Assembly: GCA_964575715.1 (NCBI GenBank)
Contig: CAZNSG010000322.1
Coordinates: 1-30,854, forward strand
Length of the DNA stretch: 30,854 nt
Direction of reading: 5' to 3'
Origin: PNAI01 sp964575715
Lineage (GTDB): Bacteria; Pseudomonadota; Alphaproteobacteria; Rhizobiales; Xanthobacteraceae
Below are positions 1 through 7,947 of this stretch, piece after piece. The translations under genes were made by a program, and so were the position numbers. Positions within the stretch are counted from its first letter, which is position 1, and each line of letters begins with the position of its first letter. The notes under the pieces were generated by a model. That model saw only the letters and a list, made by a program, of their open reading frames with translations. It was not told the DNA's origin and made no database searches.

Positions 1-1193
1 CGCACCTCGCGCTCGGCCATTTCCATGGTGACGAGCTGGCCGGTCAGCTTGTTGTGGGCGAGCAGACGGTTGACCGCGCCTTCGAGGTCGCGCCCGTTAT
101 GGGTCACGGCCTTAGCAATATAGGCGAGCACGGGCGCGGGCACATCGAAACTCGTGTGATGCGCGCGCGCCGCAGCCACGCGCACTTTGAGGATTTCGAG
201 CCGCAGTTCTTCACCCAGTGCGCCCATCTCGACCACCAAACCGCCAGCAAGCCGCGAACGCACGCGGTCGTCGAGGCTTTCGAGATCCGTGGGCGGCCGA
301 TCGGAGGCAATAACCACCTGCCGGCCGGCATCGATCAACGCATTGAGGGTGTGGCAGAATTCGGCCTGGGTCGACTTGCCCTGGAGAAACTGGAGGTCGT
401 CGATGACGAGGACGTCGATGCCGCGCAGCGCTTCCTTGAAGGCCAAGGCAGTTTGTGTTCGCAGCGCCGAGACGAAGCCGTACATGAACTTCTCGGCGGT
501 AAGATAGAGCACCTTGCGCTCGGCGCCAGAGTTGCCCGCCCAGGTGACGGCTTGCAGCAAATGCGTCTTGCCCAGCCCCACGCCGGCATGGATGTAGAGC
601 GGGTTGAACATCACGACGTCGCCGCGTTGGGCCGACGCTACTTGCTTGGCGGCCGCATGGGCGAGCGTGTTGGAGCGGCCGATCACAAAAGAATCGAAAG
701 TCAGGCGCTGATCGAGCGGCGATCCGCCAAGCGCCTCGTGCCCGGCTGAGACCGGGGCAAAGGCCACGCGCACATCACCTTCGAGCTTAATGCCGCGTGG
801 TTCGCGCACGGTATCGTTCTGCTCGACCGGCTTTGCCTTTGGGGGCGTCAAACGAATGACCGCGCCGCGCACGCTGAGCTCAATGCGTTGAACGCCGCCT
901 TGCTCGGCCTGCCAGCAGGCCAGCATGCGCTCGGCGTAGTGGGATTGGATCCAGCTCTTGAGAAATCGCGTCGGTACGGAGAGGTAGGCCGTGTTCTCTT
1001 CAATCCGCTCCAAGTCCATGCGCGCGAACCAGCTCATGAAGATGTCGTCACCGACATCGGCGCGCAGCCGGCCTTTGACCCTGGTCCAGCGTTCCTGGTC
1101 CAGGCTCGTCAGGGTGCTGTTCTCTGGCAGCGTCAGCTCGACGTTGCGATGATAATCGGTGGCACGGGAGGTCGACATTGATCCGCTATCCAT
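1..1193 (-). CDS. dnaA: Chromosomal replication initiator DnaA (3' end outside window)
   Basis: DnaA binds DnaA boxes at oriC, oligomerises with ATP and opens the origin. About 397 codons are visible. Domain I (residues ~34-100) carries a WTRVKGRL...SWFARMDLE stretch typical of alphaproteobacterial DnaA. The AAA+ domain has Walker A GVGLGKTH at ~204-211 and Walker B VLVIDDLQF at ~261-269. A GRDLEGAVNRL sensor-2-like segment follows. The DNA-binding domain IV lies beyond position 1. The residue before the P-loop is Ala (HAGVGLGKT) where most DnaA proteins have Gly. Two in-frame ATG starts, 1193 and 1178, are possible; neither has a strong ribosome site. The gene reads away from rpsT, the usual rpsT-dnaA order in this group. 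Confidence 0.97.
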   Translation of the reverse strand, partial: MDSGSMSTSRATDYHRNVELTLPENSTLTSLDQERWTRVKGRLRADVGDDIFMSWFARMDLERIEENTAYLSVPTRFLKSWIQSHYAERMLACWQAEQGGVQRIELSVRGAVIRLTPPKAKPVEQNDTVREPRGIKLEGDVRVAFAPVSAGHEALGGSPLDQRLTFDSFVIGRSNTLAHAAAKQVASAQRGDVVMFNPLYIHAGVGLGKTHLLQAVTWAGNSGAERKVLYLTAEKFMYGFVSALRTQTALAFKEALRGIDVLVIDDLQFLQGKSTQAEFCHTLNALIDAGRQVVIASDRPPTDLESLDDRVRSRLAGGLVVEMGALGEELRLEILKVRVAAARAHHTSFDVPAPVLAYIAKAVTHNGRDLEGAVNRLLAHNKLTGQLVTMEMAEREV

Positions 1194-1922
1194 TACGGGC
1201 AGTCACATCACTTGGTACAAAGATGTGAACTGCGATGGGTGAAAGATGTTGTCGCGACGCCCGGTCGGACAGCGCGGCAATCAGTGGCGTTATGTGGTCG
1301 TCAACCGCTTGAAGGCGGCGCGCATCGCATAACTGAGGTAACCGCCGCATTTGAATTTGCGGTGCCGCTCGCAACATTTCCGCGCGTGAGCACTTGCTGT
1401 GCTGACGCACACGATCTCGCCTGTGGCGAGTTCTGCCACTCTGTCGACATGGATAGACCCCCTCTCCCATCACGGCTTGCCGCGATGGTCGTCTGTTACT
1501 GCTGACTATTTTTACATTACGCCGCACTAACTTCCTGGCATCGAACAGAATACCGCAGTCTTAAGCCCATTCAGGTCAAGATCTGACTGCAATTATTACC
1601 TGCAGTTGGTTCGCCAAAGTTGAGAACAATTCTTTGATTACTTAAACTGTTCTATGCAACGGCGAGCCCGAATACGGATCCAATACTGAATGTGCCCCGG
1701 ACCAGAAAGCACGCGGAAAATACACAGTGCGCCAATGGCCCGCAACGGCAAACAAGCCTGCGAATTTAGCCAGCGGCACGGAGGTGCGCATTGACGCGGG
1801 TAAGCGTCGTGCGATGGACTTGCAGCAACATATTGAATCTACATAGATAATTTAGATCGGCTCGGTCGTCTTCGAGGTAAGCGCGGGGCGCTGGGGCAAA
1901 CGATGAACGTGATTTCTCGATT

Positions 1923-1937
1923 TTAACGGGGCGTTAA
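1923..1937. promoter_or_regulatory. Full CtrA-type binding site
   Basis: The sequence is TTAA, seven bases (CGGGGCG), then TTAA, an exact match to the TTAA-N7-TTAA consensus of the alphaproteobacterial cell-cycle regulator CtrA. It lies about 730 bp upstream of the dnaA start and 320 bp beyond the rpsT stop. In Caulobacter such sites control replication initiation and cell-cycle genes; a role here is inferred. Confidence 0.55.
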
Positions 1938-1978
1938 GAATTGCGGGTCCTTGCCTTTGCTTTCATCGTAACCCGTTC

Positions 1979-1987
1979 TGTGGATTA
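1979..1987 (-). promoter_or_regulatory. DnaA-box-like 9-mer
   Basis: On the minus strand this reads TAATCCACA, one mismatch from TTATCCACA. It sits next to an AT-rich run and 42 bp from the CtrA-type site. A single degenerate box is weak evidence. Confidence 0.25.
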
Positions 1988-2229
1988 CTTTTTTAATGAG
2001 CAAAAAAGCAGGGTAACCCCGAGCCTATAATGCCGCCAGAGCGGCCAAAAACGCCCCGTTTGCGCTAAGTAAAAATACGTATTTTGGCGTCGAAATACTG
2101 TTCTGAGACCCGCTGTGACAATTCAGTCACATGGCGATGGCCAGCATACCGCAGCAATCTGGAATCAGAAAAAATGCGCCTAAAATGGCGCGGTACGCCA
2201 ATTCGCAATGGTTTGAGTTCTCTTGCGAG

Positions 2230-2253
2230 AAAAATTTAGGCCAACGACCTAAA
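2230..2253 (-). terminator. Possible rho-independent terminator after rpsT
   Basis: Just past the rpsT stop, the minus strand has a 6-bp stem TTTAGG/CCTAAA with a 7-nt loop, running into a T tract. The stem is AU-rich, so it may be weak. It would separate rpsT from dnaA transcription. Confidence 0.45.
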
Positions 2254-2259
2254 AGGCCG

Positions 2260-2526
2260 TCATTTGCCTAATTTTGCTATCCGCCGGACCAGTCGGGAGA
2301 CTTTGCGGCTGGCGGCATTTTTATGGATCTGGCCAGTACGGGCGGCGCGCATGAGTTCGGGCTCGGCCACTTTCATGGTGGCAAGCGCCTTGTTGCGATC
2401 ACCGGCCGCGATGGCATCCTCAACCAGACCGACGGCGTTGCGCACGCGCGAGCGGCGCGCCTTGTTGACCTCGGTGCGGTGCGCAATCTGACGGATCGCC
2501 TTGCGAGCGGAGGAAGTGGTGGCCAT
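2260..2526 (-). CDS. rpsT: 30S ribosomal protein S20
   Basis: S20 binds 16S rRNA in the body of the small subunit. The 88-residue product has the usual length and is rich in Ala, Lys and Arg. It begins MATTSSARKAIRQ and carries the typical RRSRVRN segment and a KNAASRKVSRL segment near the C-terminus. The start is the ATG at 2526; the ribosome site is weak, as is common for rpsT. A clear promoter (2588-2616) and a leader hairpin (2556-2573) precede it, so it is likely transcribed on its own. In many relatives a mutM/enoyl-CoA hydratase pair lies upstream; here the upstream neighbour is a DapA-like gene instead. Confidence 0.97.
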   Translation of the reverse strand: MATTSSARKAIRQIAHRTEVNKARRSRVRNAVGLVEDAIAAGDRNKALATMKVAEPELMRAARTGQIHKNAASRKVSRLVRRIAKLGK

Positions 2527-2555
2527 GGGTACTCGATCACAGCAAAGTTATGAGA

Positions 2556-2573
2556 CGGCGAGAAATCTCGCCG
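2556..2573 (-). promoter_or_regulatory. Perfect hairpin in the rpsT leader
   Basis: An 8-bp perfect inverted repeat, CGGCGAGA and TCTCGCCG, is separated by two bases. It lies in the 5' leader about 30 nt before the rpsT start and just after the predicted transcription start. It could shape S20 translation or mRNA stability. E. coli rpsT is autoregulated at translation, but the mechanism here is unknown. Confidence 0.45.
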
Positions 2574-2587
2574 CCATTGGCGTGATG

Positions 2588-2616
2588 CTTATAGGCAGGC
2601 GCCAATGGAGCGTCAA
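2588..2616 (-). promoter_or_regulatory. Sigma-70-type promoter of rpsT
   Basis: On the minus strand a -35 TTGACG (2611-2616) and a -10 TATAAG (2588-2593) are separated by exactly 17 bp. Each hexamer is one mismatch from consensus. It points at rpsT, giving a leader of roughly 55 nt. Confidence 0.7.
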
Positions 2617-2617
2617 C

Positions 2618-2645
2618 GTCCGTTGCGATATGTCCGTTGCGATAT
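2618..2645. repeat. 14-bp tandem duplication upstream of the rpsT promoter
   Basis: Two exact, adjacent copies of GTCCGTTGCGATAT (2618-2631 and 2632-2645). They abut the -35 element of the rpsT promoter on its upstream side, where UP elements or activator sites would be. It could be simple slippage. Confidence 0.8.
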
Positions 2646-2672
2646 GTGCCGAATCGTTCCGTAGCGCGCTTG

Positions 2673-3569
2673 TTAAGCCACGCGCCTGCCGCGCACCTGG
2701 TCGAAGCCGGCCATCACCGCTGCGCGGTCGGCCGCCGAGAAGGGCGCAAGCGGCGGTTTCACCCGCGCCCATGCCGGGTCGGCATGAATATGGGCGAGCA
2801 GAGCCTTGACGCCGGAGACCAGAGGCTTGCCGTCGAAGAGTTTGCGGATCGCCACCGCGGAGTCGAGGGCGGCTTGATCGCCGCTACTCCAGGCGCGCGC
2901 GCAGAGATCGGCATTGAGATTGGCGGTGGCGGAAATGCAGCCGGCAAAGGCGCCGGCGCGGGCTTCCAGCAGCACCGCCTCGGTCGAGGGAAAGACCTTA
3001 AACGACGGTGCGATGGCGGCGGCTTCGCGCGCGTAAGCCATATCGCCGGAGGAATCCTTCAGGCCCACGATGCGCTGGCCGAATGCATCGAGCAGCCGGG
3101 CGATCAACTTGATCTGCCAGGGCAGGCCGGATTGCTGCGGGAAATGGTAGAGATAAAGCGGGATCGGCTTAGTCGCGGTCGCTTTGATGATCGCTTCCAC
3201 ATAGGCAAAAAGCCCGTCATCGGGCACGCCCTTGTAATAGAACGGCGGCAGCACCAGAGCGCCGGCGAAGTTCAAGTCCGCCGCGTGCCGGGTGAGCGCG
3301 ATGGCATCGGCCATGGCGGCAGCACCGGTGCCGACCATCATGCGATCGAGCGGCAAGGCGGCGTCGCGATAGGCGGTCATGACACGTTTGCGCTCGTCGA
3401 GCGAGAACGACGTCGCTTCGCCGGTGGTGCCGAGCACGTTGAGCCCGTCGCAGCCGTGATCGAGTAGGAAACGTGCAAGTTTCGTGGCGCGCGCGCAATC
3501 GGGCGCGCCGCGTTCATCGACCGCGGTGGCGATGGCGGCGATCACGCCGCGCAATTTGCTCTCGCTCAT
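2673..3569 (-). CDS. DapA-superfamily class I aldolase/lyase (not typical DapA)
   Basis: A 298-residue TIM-barrel protein of the dihydrodipicolinate synthase / N-acetylneuraminate lyase family. These enzymes form a Schiff base between a Lys and a 2-oxo acid. Visible landmarks are GTTGEATSFS (Thr48/Thr49), the active-site Tyr141 in YLYHFP, and the Schiff-base Lys171 in GLKDSSGD. In true DapA the Tyr loop reads YNVPxRTG, with an Arg that binds the substrate carboxylate. Here it is YHFPQQSG, with Gln146 at the Arg position, so the substrate is probably not aspartate semialdehyde. I chose the start at 3569 because GGGGGA precedes it well; an in-frame start at 3599 lacks this. It begins 26 bp after the malic enzyme stop and is probably co-transcribed with it. 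Confidence 0.85.
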   Translation of the reverse strand: MSESKLRGVIAAIATAVDERGAPDCARATKLARFLLDHGCDGLNVLGTTGEATSFSLDERKRVMTAYRDAALPLDRMMVGTGAAAMADAIALTRHAADLNFAGALVLPPFYYKGVPDDGLFAYVEAIIKATATKPIPLYLYHFPQQSGLPWQIKLIARLLDAFGQRIVGLKDSSGDMAYAREAAAIAPSFKVFPSTEAVLLEARAGAFAGCISATANLNADLCARAWSSGDQAALDSAVAIRKLFDGKPLVSGVKALLAHIHADPAWARVKPPLAPFSAADRAAVMAGFDQVRGRRVA

Positions 3570-3595
3570 GTCTTCCCCCGTCGAAATGAGAAAAA

Positions 3596-5875
3596 TCATC
3601 CGCTGATATTGAAAGCGGCGAGCGCCGCCATGTTGACGAGCTGGCTGTCGCTGGCGGTCATCGATACGATCTGTACAGAGCGGTCGAGACCCACCAGCAT
3701 CGGCCCGATCACGGTGGCCCCGCCCAGTTCCTGCAACAGCTTGGTGGCGATCGAGGCGGAATGGAATGCCGGCATGATCAGCACATTGGCCGGTCCCGAG
3801 AGCCGGCAGAACGGATAGGCCGCGGCGGCTTCCGGATTGAGCGCGACATCGGCGGCCATCTCGCCGTCGTACTCGAAATCCACCCGGAGCTGATCGAGAA
3901 TGCGCACCGCGCCCTGCACGTGCGCCGAACGCTCGTTTGGCGGATGACCAAATGTGGAAAAGGCGAGCAGCGCAAGGCGGGGTTCATAGCCCAGCCGGCG
4001 TGCGACGCCGGCGGCCTCGATCGCAATCCGGGCGAGATCCTCGGCGCTCGGCATTTCAGTGACCGCGGTATCGGCGACCAGCACGGGTTTGCCGCGCGCC
4101 AATACCAGCGAGACACCAATGACCCGGTGGCCTGGCTTGGGATCGATGCAGCGGCGCACGTCTTCGAGCGCCACGGAAAAATTGCGCGTGACGCCGGTGA
4201 TCATGGCGTCGGCGTCATCGAGCGCCACCATGCAGGCGGCGAAGTGATTGCGATCCTGGTTGATCAGACGCTGGCAGTCGCGGAGGAGATAGCCTTTGCG
4301 CTGCAGCCGTTCGTAGAGATAGGCGGCATAGTTGGAATTGCGCCGCGAGATGGCGGCATTGATGATCACGATGCCGCCGCCAAGGTCCACGCCGAGATTA
4401 GCCGCGGTCTCACGCACGCGGTTTTCGCGCCCGACCAGGAAAGCGGTACCGAGCCCCTGGTGGACAAAGGTCGCAGCGGCACGGATCACCTGCTCCTCCT
4501 CGCCTTCGGCGAAGACGACGCGCTTGGGCGCGTGGCGCAGCCGCTCGTACACGCGCTGGAGCGCGCCGGCGACCGGATCACGCCGCGTGCGCAGCTGCGA
4601 GCGATAGGCATCCATGTCGACGATCGGCTTGCGCGCAACGCCGGTGTCCATCGCGGCCTTGGCGACCGCAGGCGGAACGGTGGAGATCAGCCGCGGGTCG
4701 AACGGCACGGGAATGATGTAGTCGGGCCCGTATTTGGGCCGCGTGCCGTAGGCGGCCGCAACCTCGTCGGGGACGTCCTCGCGCGCGAGCTTGGCCAGCG
4801 CATGCGCGGCGGCGATCTTCATCTCCATGTTGATGGTGGTTGCGCGCACGTCGAGCGCACCGCGAAAAATATAGGGAAATCCCAGCACATTGTTGATCTG
4901 GTTCGGATAGTCGGATCGCCCGGTCGCCATGATCGCGTCTTCGCGTACCGCGGCAACCTCTTCCACCGTGATCTCCGGATCCGGATTGGCCATGGCGAAG
5001 ATGATGGGCTTCGCCGCCATGGATTTGACCATCTCCTGGGTCACCGCGCCCTTGGCCGAGAGACCGAAGAATACATCGGCGCCGTTGAGCGCATCAGCCA
5101 AGGTGCGGGCGGAAGTCTTGGCGGCAAAGCCGGACTTCCACTGGTTCATGCCTTGCGTGCGGCCTTGGTAGATGACGCCCTTGGTGTCGCACAAGATCAG
5201 GTTTTGCGGCGCAAAGCCGATGGACTTGAGCAGTTCGAGGCAGGCGATGCCGGCAGCGCCGGCGCCGTTGCAGACGAGCTTGGTGTCCTTGATGTCACGG
5301 CCGGTCAGATCGAGTGCGTTGAGCAAGCCCGCCGCTGCAATGATGGCGGTGCCGTGCTGATCGTCGTGAAATACCGGAATATCGAGAAGGCTGCGGAGTT
5401 TCTCCTCGATGATGAAACATTCCGGCGCCTTGATGTCTTCAAGGTTGATGCCGCCCCAGCCCTTGCCAAGGAATTTCACGCAATTGATGAACTCATCGGG
5501 ATCTTCGGTAGAAACTTCAAGGTCGATGGAGTCAATGTCGGCGAAGCGCTTGAACAGCACCGCCTTGCCTTCCATCACGGGCTTGGCCGCAAGCGCGCCG
5601 AGATTGCCAAGACCGAGGATGGCGGTACCGTTGGTGATGACCGCGACGAAGTTGCCTTTGACGGTATAGTCATAGGCAAGCGCCTCGTTCTCGGCGATCG
5701 CCAACACCGGCACGGCGACGCCAGGCGAATAGGCGAGCGACAGATCGCGTTGGGTCGCCATCGGCTTGGTGGCGACCACTTCGAGCTTGCCGGGGCGGCC
5801 TTGACTGTGGAAAAGCAACGCCTCCTGGTCGGTAAAGGTCGGACGGTTGCCGCGGCCATTCGATTGGGCGGACAT
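3596..5875 (-). CDS. maeB: NADP-type malic enzyme with C-terminal phosphotransacetylase domain
   Basis: The protein converts malate to pyruvate and CO2. Its 759 residues match the fused malic enzyme/phosphotransacetylase architecture of proteobacterial MaeB/DME/TME. The N-terminal malic domain (~20-160) has SLAYSPGVAVP and the catalytic-region motif FHDDQHGTA. The nucleotide-binding domain carries CNGAGAAGIACLELL. From ~430 onward lies a phosphotransacetylase-like domain (RVVFAEGEEEQVIRAA... to the end). In this class that domain usually lacks Pta activity and plays a structural or regulatory part. The start at 5875 has AGGGAG upstream. I cannot tell NAD from NADP preference by eye. The downstream DapA-like gene suggests linked 2-oxo acid metabolism. 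Confidence 0.93.
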   Translation of the reverse strand: MSAQSNGRGNRPTFTDQEALLFHSQGRPGKLEVVATKPMATQRDLSLAYSPGVAVPVLAIAENEALAYDYTVKGNFVAVITNGTAILGLGNLGALAAKPVMEGKAVLFKRFADIDSIDLEVSTEDPDEFINCVKFLGKGWGGINLEDIKAPECFIIEEKLRSLLDIPVFHDDQHGTAIIAAAGLLNALDLTGRDIKDTKLVCNGAGAAGIACLELLKSIGFAPQNLILCDTKGVIYQGRTQGMNQWKSGFAAKTSARTLADALNGADVFFGLSAKGAVTQEMVKSMAAKPIIFAMANPDPEITVEEVAAVREDAIMATGRSDYPNQINNVLGFPYIFRGALDVRATTINMEMKIAAAHALAKLAREDVPDEVAAAYGTRPKYGPDYIIPVPFDPRLISTVPPAVAKAAMDTGVARKPIVDMDAYRSQLRTRRDPVAGALQRVYERLRHAPKRVVFAEGEEEQVIRAAATFVHQGLGTAFLVGRENRVRETAANLGVDLGGGIVIINAAISRRNSNYAAYLYERLQRKGYLLRDCQRLINQDRNHFAACMVALDDADAMITGVTRNFSVALEDVRRCIDPKPGHRVIGVSLVLARGKPVLVADTAVTEMPSAEDLARIAIEAAGVARRLGYEPRLALLAFSTFGHPPNERSAHVQGAVRILDQLRVDFEYDGEMAADVALNPEAAAAYPFCRLSGPANVLIMPAFHSASIATKLLQELGGATVIGPMLVGLDRSVQIVSMTASDSQLVNMAALAAFNISG

Positions 5876-6054
5876 TTCAACTCCCTACGTTCCGGATAAG
5901 CGGCCGATAATTCAACGTTAGCGGAAGGTGAGGCCGCTACTCAAGGGCAGGCCTGCCGGCGCCATGCGAGGGCCGGCGGGGGCGACGTCGTGACGGTTGA
6001 TCCGGATCGACGCGAAGGGTAATCGGTTGTGCCGGACAATCATGGACGGGGCTC

Positions 6055-6375
6055 ATGATTCGCTTTCTGTTCCGTTTAATTGGAATAGTTCTACTCGCGC
6101 TCTCCTTCATTTTTGTGGTCTATGACGGCATGAAGTCGATCGCCGGTCACATGTTCTTTGTCACCCGGATCGAGCAATTCTGGATCGAGATACATAGCCG
6201 TAGCTTGCAGATGTTTCGTGAAAGCATCGAACGGCACAGTTCGGCGGCACTCTGGCGGTGGGTGATTGAGCCCATCCTCGATCAGCCGATCGCGCTCGTG
6301 TTCGGTCTGTTCAGCGTGCTCTTGATCATGCTGGGGCGCAAGAAGAAACCGCTGATCGGCTATCTGCGGGAATGA
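6055..6375 (+). CDS. Small two-helix membrane protein of unknown function
   Basis: The 106-residue product has a hydrophobic helix at ~5-22 (FRLIGIVLLALSFIFVV) and a second at ~76-93 (PIALVFGLFSVLLIML), followed by a basic GRKKKP cluster. That predicts a small inner-membrane protein with a ~50-residue loop between the helices. No catalytic motif is visible. A GGGG tract lies just before the ATG. It is divergent from maeB across a 179-bp gap and convergent with the following gene, so it is probably its own transcription unit. I recall similar short proteins in Bradyrhizobium-like genomes but know no function. Confidence 0.75.
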   Translation: MIRFLFRLIGIVLLALSFIFVVYDGMKSIAGHMFFVTRIEQFWIEIHSRSLQMFRESIERHSSAALWRWVIEPILDQPIALVFGLFSVLLIMLGRKKKPLIGYLRE

Positions 6376-6386
6376 GGCACGGAGCG

Positions 6387-6902
6387 TTACTTCCCCAAAG
6401 CGTCGATGCCGGCGCGGGCGACTTGCGTATTCTGCGCGGAGAGTACGCCCGAGACGCCGATGGCACCGACAATCTTGCCATCGGCCACGATCGGGATGCC
6501 GCCTTCGAGCGGGACTAAATCCTTAAGCGCCAGAAAGCGCAATCCGCCGCCGCCGGCGGAGATCGCTTCATCGAGCAATTTGGTCGGGCGCTTGAAATGC
6601 AGCGCGGTGCGCGCCTTGCCCTCGGCGGTCGAGATCGCGGAAAGCTGCGCGTCATCGCGCCGATGCAGCATCACCATGTTGCCGCCGCTGTCGATGATGG
6701 CGATGACGACCGGCCACTTGTTCTTCTCGGCCTCGGTATCGGCGCCGGCCATGATTTGTTTTGCAACCTCGAGCGTGATGGGGGGACCATAGGGCGGCGG
6801 CATCGTCTGCGCGCCGGCGGGGATTGTGCCCGCGACCATGACCGCAATGGCAATGATGAACGCAAACGCGCACGCGGTCGCAATCATTCTCTGTCCGGTC
6901 AT
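6387..6902 (-). CDS. Secreted GlcG/HbpS-like (DUF336) protein
   Basis: The 171-residue product starts with a signal peptide: basic MTGQR, a hydrophobic stretch to ~27, and an AGAQT cleavage region. The mature part has the GlcG/HbpS layout: an LEVAKQIM helix, VVIAIIDSGGNMVMLHRRDDA, the STAEGKARTA helix, and a C-terminal GGIPIVADGKIVGAIGVSG. Family members include the haem-binding HbpS of Streptomyces and GlcG of the glycolate locus. Ligand binding is known for few of them. The signal peptide places this one in the periplasm. There are no co-directional neighbours, and two palindromic repeats lie just upstream of its start. Confidence 0.85.
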   Translation of the reverse strand: MTGQRMIATACAFAFIIAIAVMVAGTIPAGAQTMPPPYGPPITLEVAKQIMAGADTEAEKNKWPVVIAIIDSGGNMVMLHRRDDAQLSAISTAEGKARTALHFKRPTKLLDEAISAGGGGLRFLALKDLVPLEGGIPIVADGKIVGAIGVSGVLSAQNTQVARAGIDALGK

Positions 6903-6917
6903 GAGGTCTCCGCATCT

Positions 6918-6960
6918 CTAGAGCCCTATCCATTTTGATGGAATCAGAGTTGGGCTCTAG
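6918..6960. repeat. Palindromic intergenic repeat, type A
   Basis: The ends form a perfect 9-bp inverted repeat, CTAGAGCCC and GGGCTCTAG. An inner TCCA/TGGA pair adds to a possible hairpin. I recognise the style from repeats scattered through Bradyrhizobium-like genomes. It lies upstream of the GlcG-like gene. Confidence 0.75.
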
Positions 6961-6970
6961 CTTTTTGTTT

Positions 6971-7019
6971 GAGCATGATCTTATCCGAAAACCGGTTCCC
7001 ACTTTTCGGGATCATGCTC
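6971..7019. repeat. Palindromic intergenic repeat, type B
   Basis: The ends are a perfect 10-bp inverted repeat, GAGCATGATC and GATCATGCTC. The centre adds TCCGAAAA opposite TTTTCGG around ACCGGT. This sequence type is widespread between genes in Bradyrhizobiaceae. It is only 10 bp from the type A repeat. Confidence 0.8.
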
Positions 7020-7164
7020 TACCGTGATGGTGCCAGCATAGGCTCCGCTGGCGCAGCCGTGAAGCCGCTCGTTCCGCCGCATCGCCGGAATGTGACCGCG
7101 GCGATACGTGCAACCGCGCCGTTTCCGGCCTATATATGGCCCATTGATCGCTGGAGATGCCCCC

Positions 7165-7824
7165 ATGTTTCCGTTCAAGAAATCTACCGCCATGCCGACA
7201 CGCAGCGACGCGCTGGCCGGCCGGTCCACGCCCATTGCGACCGCGAAAAATCATTTCATCAACGGTCATGCGTTGAAAGGGCCCTATCCTGAAGGGCTTG
7301 AAAACGCGATGTTCGGCATGGGCTGCTTCTGGGGCGCCGAGCGCAAGTTCTGGGAGCTGGGCGAGGGTGTCCATGTGTCGGCGGTTGGTTATGCCGCGGG
7401 GCTGACGCCGAATCCGACCTACGAAGAGGTTTGCAGCGGCCGCACCGGGCATAACGAAGTCGTGCTGGTGGTCTACGACCCGAAGAAGAACTCCTATGAG
7501 CGATTGCTTAAGACGTTCTGGGAGAGCCATGACCCGACGCAGGGCATGCGTCAGGGCAACGACGCCGGCACGCAATACCGCTCCGGCATCTATGTCTTCA
7601 CACCGGCGCAACGAGTGGCGGCGGAAGCGTCGAAGGCGATGTTCGAGAAGGCGCTCGCGGCCAAGCGCTATGGTCCGGTCACCACCGAAATACTCGACGC
7701 ACCGCCGTTCTACTTCGCCGAGGAATACCACCAGCAATATCTCGCCAAGAATCCTTCCGGCTATTGCGGGCTTGGCGGCACCGGCGTCTCGTGCCCGATC
7801 GGGGCGGCGGTGGCGGCGGAGTGA
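7165..7824 (+). CDS. msrA: Peptide-methionine (S)-S-oxide reductase MsrA
   Basis: MsrA repairs methionine S-sulfoxide in proteins using thioredoxin. The 219-residue product has the catalytic motif GCFWG with Cys54, then FWELGEGVHVSAVGYAAG and GHNEVVLVVYDP, all typical. Two further cysteines, Cys201 and Cys210 in GYCGLGGTGVSCP, fit the resolving cysteines of the longer MsrA type. The start at 7165 has GGAG at a good distance and gives MFPFKK; an upstream in-frame ATG at 7108 would add 19 residues without support. It stands alone between repeats and the next gene. The product has no export signal and should be cytoplasmic. Confidence 0.95.
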   Translation: MFPFKKSTAMPTRSDALAGRSTPIATAKNHFINGHALKGPYPEGLENAMFGMGCFWGAERKFWELGEGVHVSAVGYAAGLTPNPTYEEVCSGRTGHNEVVLVVYDPKKNSYERLLKTFWESHDPTQGMRQGNDAGTQYRSGIYVFTPAQRVAAEASKAMFEKALAAKRYGPVTTEILDAPPFYFAEEYHQQYLAKNPSGYCGLGGTGVSCPIGAAVAAE

Positions 7825-7947
7825 TCGCGAATTGTGGTGCAGCGGTTCGAATCCGGCAGGCTTTTCCCAACCGCGGATTTAAAGCTTTTTTAACCCTACG
7901 CGGGCTTAACTGAGCTTGAGTTTTGCCGTTTTGCCGGGATGCTATTC

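Larger units (their letters stand above)
1194..2259. other. dnaA-rpsT intergenic region, possible dnaA control or origin region
   Basis: This 1.07 kb stretch has no convincing gene; the ORFs in it have no recognisable content. It is visibly more AT-rich around 1490-1650 and 1960-2110. It holds a perfect TTAA-N7-TTAA site (1923-1937), a one-mismatch DnaA-box-like sequence (1979-1987), a 14-bp perfect palindrome AAAATACGTATTTT (2072-2085), and a 6-bp inverted repeat ACTGCA/TGCAGT near 1586-1606. Upstream control of dnaA must lie here. Whether it is also the replication origin cannot be decided by eye: I found no cluster of consensus DnaA boxes. Confidence 0.6.

Noticed and set aside
54..749. 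231-codon plus-strand frame over the start of the window
   Set aside because: Antisense to dnaA, whose Walker motifs are unmistakable on the other strand.
1186..1527. 113-codon minus-strand frame upstream of dnaA
   Set aside because: It overlaps the dnaA start, has no ribosome site and no family-like content.
3761..5899. 712-codon open frame opposite the malic enzyme gene
   Set aside because: Same cause: antisense to maeB. The composition is rich in Gly, His and Arg without any domain.
7838..7870. GGTTCGAATCC near 7846, like a tRNA T-arm
   Set aside because: The flanking stem pairs for only three bases and no acceptor, D or anticodon arm can be built. It could be a tRNA scrap, but there is no support for a tRNA gene or an att site.
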